The notes beneath the pieces are model-generated. The model had not been told where the DNA came from, made no database searches, and worked only from the letters and a program-made list of their open reading frames with translations. Shown here in pieces: positions 61,037 to 64,000 of a DNA stretch of 64,000 nucleotides (position 1 is its first letter; the number at the start of each line of letters is the position of its first letter). This stretch comes from Streptomyces nigrescens (lineage in GTDB: Bacteria > Actinomycetota > Actinomycetes > Streptomycetales > Streptomycetaceae): NCBI GenBank assembly GCA_024349765.1, contig AP026073.1, positions 4,526,001 to 4,590,000 of the forward strand, read 5' to 3'. The translations under genes were made by a program, and so were the position numbers.

Positions 61037-61393
61037 TCACGCCGCGTGGAGCGCGACCAGCAGGGCGGATGTGCACAGGGCGAGCATGCCGGTGGCATTG
61101 AGGAAGAGGTTGCGCCCGTAATCCTTGGCGCCCAGGTGCAGGGAGATGGCGACAAGGAAGTAGACCACCAGTGCGGCGGTGGTGAGAACGGCCAACGGCA
61201 GGAACCAGATGCCGACGATCAGGCCGGCCGCCGAGGCGGTCTTCACCACGGGCAGCCACCCCCAGTACCGGCGGGGAAAGCCCACGTCGTCCAGGCAGGC
61301 CCGGACGAATCCGACGGGCCCGACACACAGTGCGGCATCGCCGAGCTGGACGGCGGCCAGGCCGGCAAAGAGCCACCACGGATTGATCACCAC
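61037..61393 (-). CDS. DoxX-like small membrane protein
   Basis: A 118-residue protein with four hydrophobic helices: NPWWLFAGLAAVQLGDAALC, then WLPVVKTASAAGLIVGIWFL, LAVLTTAALVVYFLVAISLH and a last NATGMLALCTSALLVALHA. KxxSAAGLIVG is the typical start of the second helix in the DoxX_3 group. The function is unknown; some members are linked to redox or sulfur metabolism. It starts with GTG at 61393 after ACGAGG. It converges with the fragment at 60771-60940. Confidence 0.75.
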   Translation of the reverse strand: MVINPWWLFAGLAAVQLGDAALCVGPVGFVRACLDDVGFPRRYWGWLPVVKTASAAGLIVGIWFLPLAVLTTAALVVYFLVAISLHLGAKDYGRNLFLNATGMLALCTSALLVALHAA

Positions 61394-62004
61394 AGATACC
61401 TCGTCTCGTAGCGCTGGAACGGCTGTCGCACGAGGGACGGACGCGGGCCGGCGATTCGTGACATCGCCACGTCGATGAGGGCGGCGGGCCGGCAGCGCGG
61501 CGGTCGGCCGCCCTGCCGGGGCCGGTCCCACGGGCGTGATGTCGCCCTGTTCACCAACCTGTGCTTCCACGGCCGCTTCTCGTTCGGCGGTGCCACGCCG
61601 GGCTCCGCCGCGCACTGGCCGCGGGCCCACCGCGCGCGGTACGCACTGTCGTTGACCGACTGATCCGTGCGGTACACGGCCCGCAGATCGAGGGTCGTCG
61701 GCGCCTTCCGCAGCAACTGGCCCGCCCTGAGCAGCCGTTCGGCCGCCTCGGCCGCCGCGCGCTCCGCGTCCGCCCTCGCCCTGCCTCGCACCACAGCCCA
61801 CCACCCTCTTGTGGACGCGCTGGAGCACCACCTCATGGGGCATTTAGCGAGAGCCGGCGAAGGCCTTCATTGCGCTTTGCAATGTTTGGCAGCGTCATTA
61901 TCTTTGTGACGCGTGATTATCTTTGCGACCGAACGGTTTCGGACACCCCGCGCCCCACCCCCCCTGAACCCCCACCCGGCGTGGCCGTGGCAGGATTCCC
62001 GATC
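61394..62004. other. 611-bp region with weak coding remnants upstream of the SDR gene
   Basis: No intact gene is seen. On the minus strand, about 61620-61760, one frame reads LLRAGQLLRKAPTTLDLRAV, then YRTDQSVNDSAYRARWARG; this recalls the first ~45 residues of respiratory nitrate reductase NarG, without the following Cys motif. It may be a decayed fragment. The right end (61868-61925) is lower in GC and holds repeats that may regulate the SDR gene. Confidence 0.4.
61868..61925. promoter_or_regulatory. Candidate operator: inverted repeat plus direct repeats upstream of the SDR gene
   Basis: CATTGC (61868-61873) and GCAATG (61879-61884) form an inverted repeat. ATTATCTTTG is then repeated exactly at 61897-61906 and 61916-61925, starts 19 bp apart. 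The region is AT-rich for this genome. Confidence 0.5.
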
Positions 62005-62745
62005 ATGACGCTTGAACCATCGGACCGGCCCGTCGCCCTGGTCACGGGGTCCACCTCGGGCATCGGTGAGGCCGTCGCGCGGAGGCTGGCGGCGGACGGC
62101 ATGCGGGTCGTCGTGCACTCCCGGCGCAGCGCGGAGGCAGGGGAGGCGCTGGCGGCGGAGCTCGGCGGCGCGTACGTACGGGCCGACCTGGCGGTGGAGG
62201 AAGAGGCCCGCGGGCTGGTCGAGGCCGCGCTCGCCCGGTACGGGCGGCTGGATGTGCTGGTGAACAACGCGGGCATCAGCTGGCCGATCCCGCACCACGA
62301 CCTGGCGGCGGCGACCCCGGCGGACTGGCGGCAGTTGCTGGAGGTCAACCTGATCGCGCCCTGGGTGCTGTGCACGGCGGCGCTGCCGGCACTGCGCGCA
62401 TCCCCGGCGGGCGGCAGCATCGTGAACATCACCAGCCACGCCGGGGTCCGCCCCAAGGGCTCCTCGGTGCCGTACGCGGCGAGCAAGGCCGCGCTGAACC
62501 ACGTGACCCGGCTGCTCGCGGCCGCGCTCGCGCCCGACGTACGGGTCAACGCGGTGGCCCCGGGACTGGTCGACACGCCCATGACGAAGGACTGGGCGCA
62601 CGCGCACGAAATCTGGCGGGACCGCGCGCCGATGCGCCGCCCGGCCCAACCCGCCGACGTGGCCGACCTGGTGGCGTCGGTGATCGCCAGTACCTATCTC
62701 ACCGGCGAGGTCATCCTGCTCGACGGCGGGCTGAATCTCACCTGA
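62005..62745 (+). CDS. SDR-family oxidoreductase
   Basis: A 246-residue classical short-chain dehydrogenase/reductase. The NAD(P)-binding loop is VALVTGSTSGIGEAVARRLA, then LDVLVNNAGISWPIP, and the catalytic Ser and Tyr-x-x-x-Lys are in GGSIVNITSHAG and SVPYAASKAALNHVTR. The end VIASTYLTGEVILLDGGLNL is also typical. The Arg after the second strand (VVVHSRRSAE) suggests NADP(H). The substrate is unknown. The start at ATG 62005 places the glycine loop at residue ~14. The likely promoter region carries an inverted and a direct repeat. Confidence 0.92.
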   Translation: MTLEPSDRPVALVTGSTSGIGEAVARRLAADGMRVVVHSRRSAEAGEALAAELGGAYVRADLAVEEEARGLVEAALARYGRLDVLVNNAGISWPIPHHDLAAATPADWRQLLEVNLIAPWVLCTAALPALRASPAGGSIVNITSHAGVRPKGSSVPYAASKAALNHVTRLLAAALAPDVRVNAVAPGLVDTPMTKDWAHAHEIWRDRAPMRRPAQPADVADLVASVIASTYLTGEVILLDGGLNLT

Positions 62746-62812
62746 CGCGCCAGGGCCGTAGCCCCGGGCCGGGCGGGCGGCCGGCGTTCGCGCGCCCGCT
62801 GGAGCGTGCCGC

Positions 62813-64000
62813 TCAGGCCGCCGTGAACCAGGTGCCCAGCGCCTCGTGCAGACCGTCGCCCGTGGTGCCCTGCCAGGCGACGTAGCAGTCGGGCCGGAGC
62901 AGCAGTGCGGTGTCCAGTTCCGGGACGGTCACGGTGTCGACCTGCGACGCCCAGGGGCCCGCGTCGAGGGTGCCCGTGGGGTCCAGGAGGAGCGGCCGGC
63001 CGGTGCGGGTCAGCTCGCGCAGGCCCGGCAGGTCCGGCGCCCACCGGCCGACGAGCGCTCCGGTGGCCGGCCCCATGTCGTAGCTGATGTCCGCGCCCGA
63101 GAGCAGATCCGCGAGGTGCTGCCGCGTCGCCGGCTGGGCGAGCAACTCGCCGAAGAGTTCCCGCAACGCCGTCACCTCGCTGCCCGGCCGGGTCAGCAGC
63201 GACTGGGCCTGGGTGTGCATGGCGACCCGCCGCGCGGCCGGGGACCGCTCCGCCTCGTAGGTGTCCAGCAGCCCCTTCGGCGCGTGGCCACGCACGGCCG
63301 CGGCCAGCTTCCAGCCGAGGTTCACCGCGTCCTGGAGGCCCAGGTTGAGCCCCGGGCCGCCGATCGCCGAGTGCACGTGCGCGGCGTCCCCGAGCAGGAA
63401 TATCCGGCCCGCGCGGTAGCGCGAGGCGATCCGGGTGTTGCCGCCGGACAGCCGCCGCATCGCGTGCGGTCCCGGCCCGTTCGGCGGGTCGAGCGGCACG
63501 TCCGCGCCGAGCACCCGGGAGACACTGGCCCGCAGCGCGTCGAGCGAGGCCTCGCCCTCGGTCGGCTGTCCCCATTCCACCGTGCTGATCAGCGGATCGC
63601 CGCCGGGGAACGGCGCCCAGGCGATCAGGCCGTGGTCGGTCCGCAGGTGCCGGAACGGCGGCACGGTGCCGAAGCCGGGCACGACCAGCCCGCCGTCGGC
63701 ATCGACCCACTCCCGGGGCACGCTGACATGTCCGGTGCGCGACACCGAATCGCCCGCGGTCACGCCGGGGAAGTCGATCCCGGTGAGCTTGCGGACCACG
63801 CTGTGCCCGCCGTCGGCGCCGACCAGGAACGCCGCTTCGACCGGCTCCCGCCCGCGCAGCTCGACCACCACCGACCGCTCGCCCTGCGTCAGGCCGATGA
63901 CCTCGTGGCCGCGGCGGATCTCGACGCCCAGTTCGGCCGCGCGCTCCGCGAGCATCCGCTCGATCCGGCGCTGCGGCACCTGCAACGTGTGGAGCGGGCT
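62813..64000 (-). CDS. FAD-dependent aromatic hydroxylase (rifampicin monooxygenase-like), 5' end outside window
   Basis: The C-terminal ~395 residues of a class A flavin monooxygenase (FAD_binding_3). Present are RIERMLAERAAELGVEIRRG, the DG motif in FLVGADGGHSVVRKLTG, and the second FAD motif IFLLGDAAHVHSAIGGPGLN with LGLQDAVNLGWKLA. The C-terminus has the thioredoxin-like tail (DTALLLRPDCYVAWQG) seen in enzymes such as rifampicin or polyketide hydroxylases. The N-terminal GxGxxG is beyond the window edge. It converges with the SDR gene, 67 bp between stops. A role in detoxifying or tailoring an aromatic compound is likely; the exact substrate cannot be read. Confidence 0.88.
   Translation of the reverse strand, partial: SPLHTLQVPQRRIERMLAERAAELGVEIRRGHEVIGLTQGERSVVVELRGREPVEAAFLVGADGGHSVVRKLTGIDFPGVTAGDSVSRTGHVSVPREWVDADGGLVVPGFGTVPPFRHLRTDHGLIAWAPFPGGDPLISTVEWGQPTEGEASLDALRASVSRVLGADVPLDPPNGPGPHAMRRLSGGNTRIASRYRAGRIFLLGDAAHVHSAIGGPGLNLGLQDAVNLGWKLAAAVRGHAPKGLLDTYEAERSPAARRVAMHTQAQSLLTRPGSEVTALRELFGELLAQPATRQHLADLLSGADISYDMGPATGALVGRWAPDLPGLRELTRTGRPLLLDPTGTLDAGPWASQVDTVTVPELDTALLLRPDCYVAWQGTTGDGLHEALGTWFTAA

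Noticed and set aside
60713-61843. Long minus-strand frames extending the DoxX-like and AraC genes upstream
   Set aside because: The extensions are Arg/Pro/Gly-rich with no domain and cross a rearrangement point or a strong hairpin.

Overview
The window is a stretch of high-GC actinobacterial chromosome that reads as Streptomyces. The signs are strongly GC-biased third codon positions, frequent GTG and TTG starts, a SapA-like spore-associated protein, RbpA with a canonical SigR promoter, a DasR-type site in front of a GH18 chitinase, a sugar ABC transporter with no ATPase of its own (Streptomyces usually shares MsiK), and NB-ARC/TPR regulators. No rRNA, tRNA or CRISPR was found.

Layout. 0-4.3 kb: end of a GH25 lysozyme, a SapA-like secreted protein, an FAD-dependent phytoene-desaturase-type oxidoreductase and an SDR/DUF2867 protein. 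4.3-15.8 kb: a carbohydrate locus with LacI regulator, binding lipoprotein, two permeases, a GH5_18-like beta-mannosidase, an exported GH85 endoglycosidase and a GH38 alpha-mannosidase. Together these make a complete route for releasing, importing and dismantling high-mannose N-glycans. 15.8-21.1 kb: small proteins, an esterase lipoprotein, an acetyltransferase, a cold-shock protein, a DD-carboxypeptidase and a decayed methyltransferase. 21.2-33.1 kb: MurJ, a head-to-head LigD-polymerase/Ku pair for end joining, an S4 protein, a small membrane protein plus an FtsK-like protein with an altered P-loop, a MocR regulator divergent from a YczE-like membrane protein, GDPD, and an Atg22-type MFS protein. 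33.3-40.3 kb: the conserved rbpA-fxsA-ppm-lnt block, an amidohydrolase, an Lrp regulator and a Cys-rich small protein. 40.3-51 kb: an APH-like kinase operon, acyl-CoA dehydrogenase, chitinase, TetR, a DUF6230/DUF6114 pair, and a GAF regulator with aldehyde dehydrogenase.

51.2-62 kb looks accessory. It holds two divergent large STAND proteins (one a BTAD/AfsR-type regulator), a possible small secreted peptide, a TagB-like transferase overlapping an unknown 212-residue protein, an unknown 155-residue protein, and then a decayed zone with a truncated AraC gene and the 3' end of a membrane-protein gene. The window ends with a DoxX-like protein, an SDR oxidoreductase and a partial FAD monooxygenase.

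Two copies of one ~0.48-kb non-coding element (4341-4823 and 20228-20696), built from inverted arms and internal tandem units, fill whole intergenic gaps. One abuts the 3' end of a methyltransferase pseudogene; the other carries the Shine-Dalgarno sequence of the gene beside it. The element, the N-glycan locus and the STAND/transferase island are the most interesting parts of the window.
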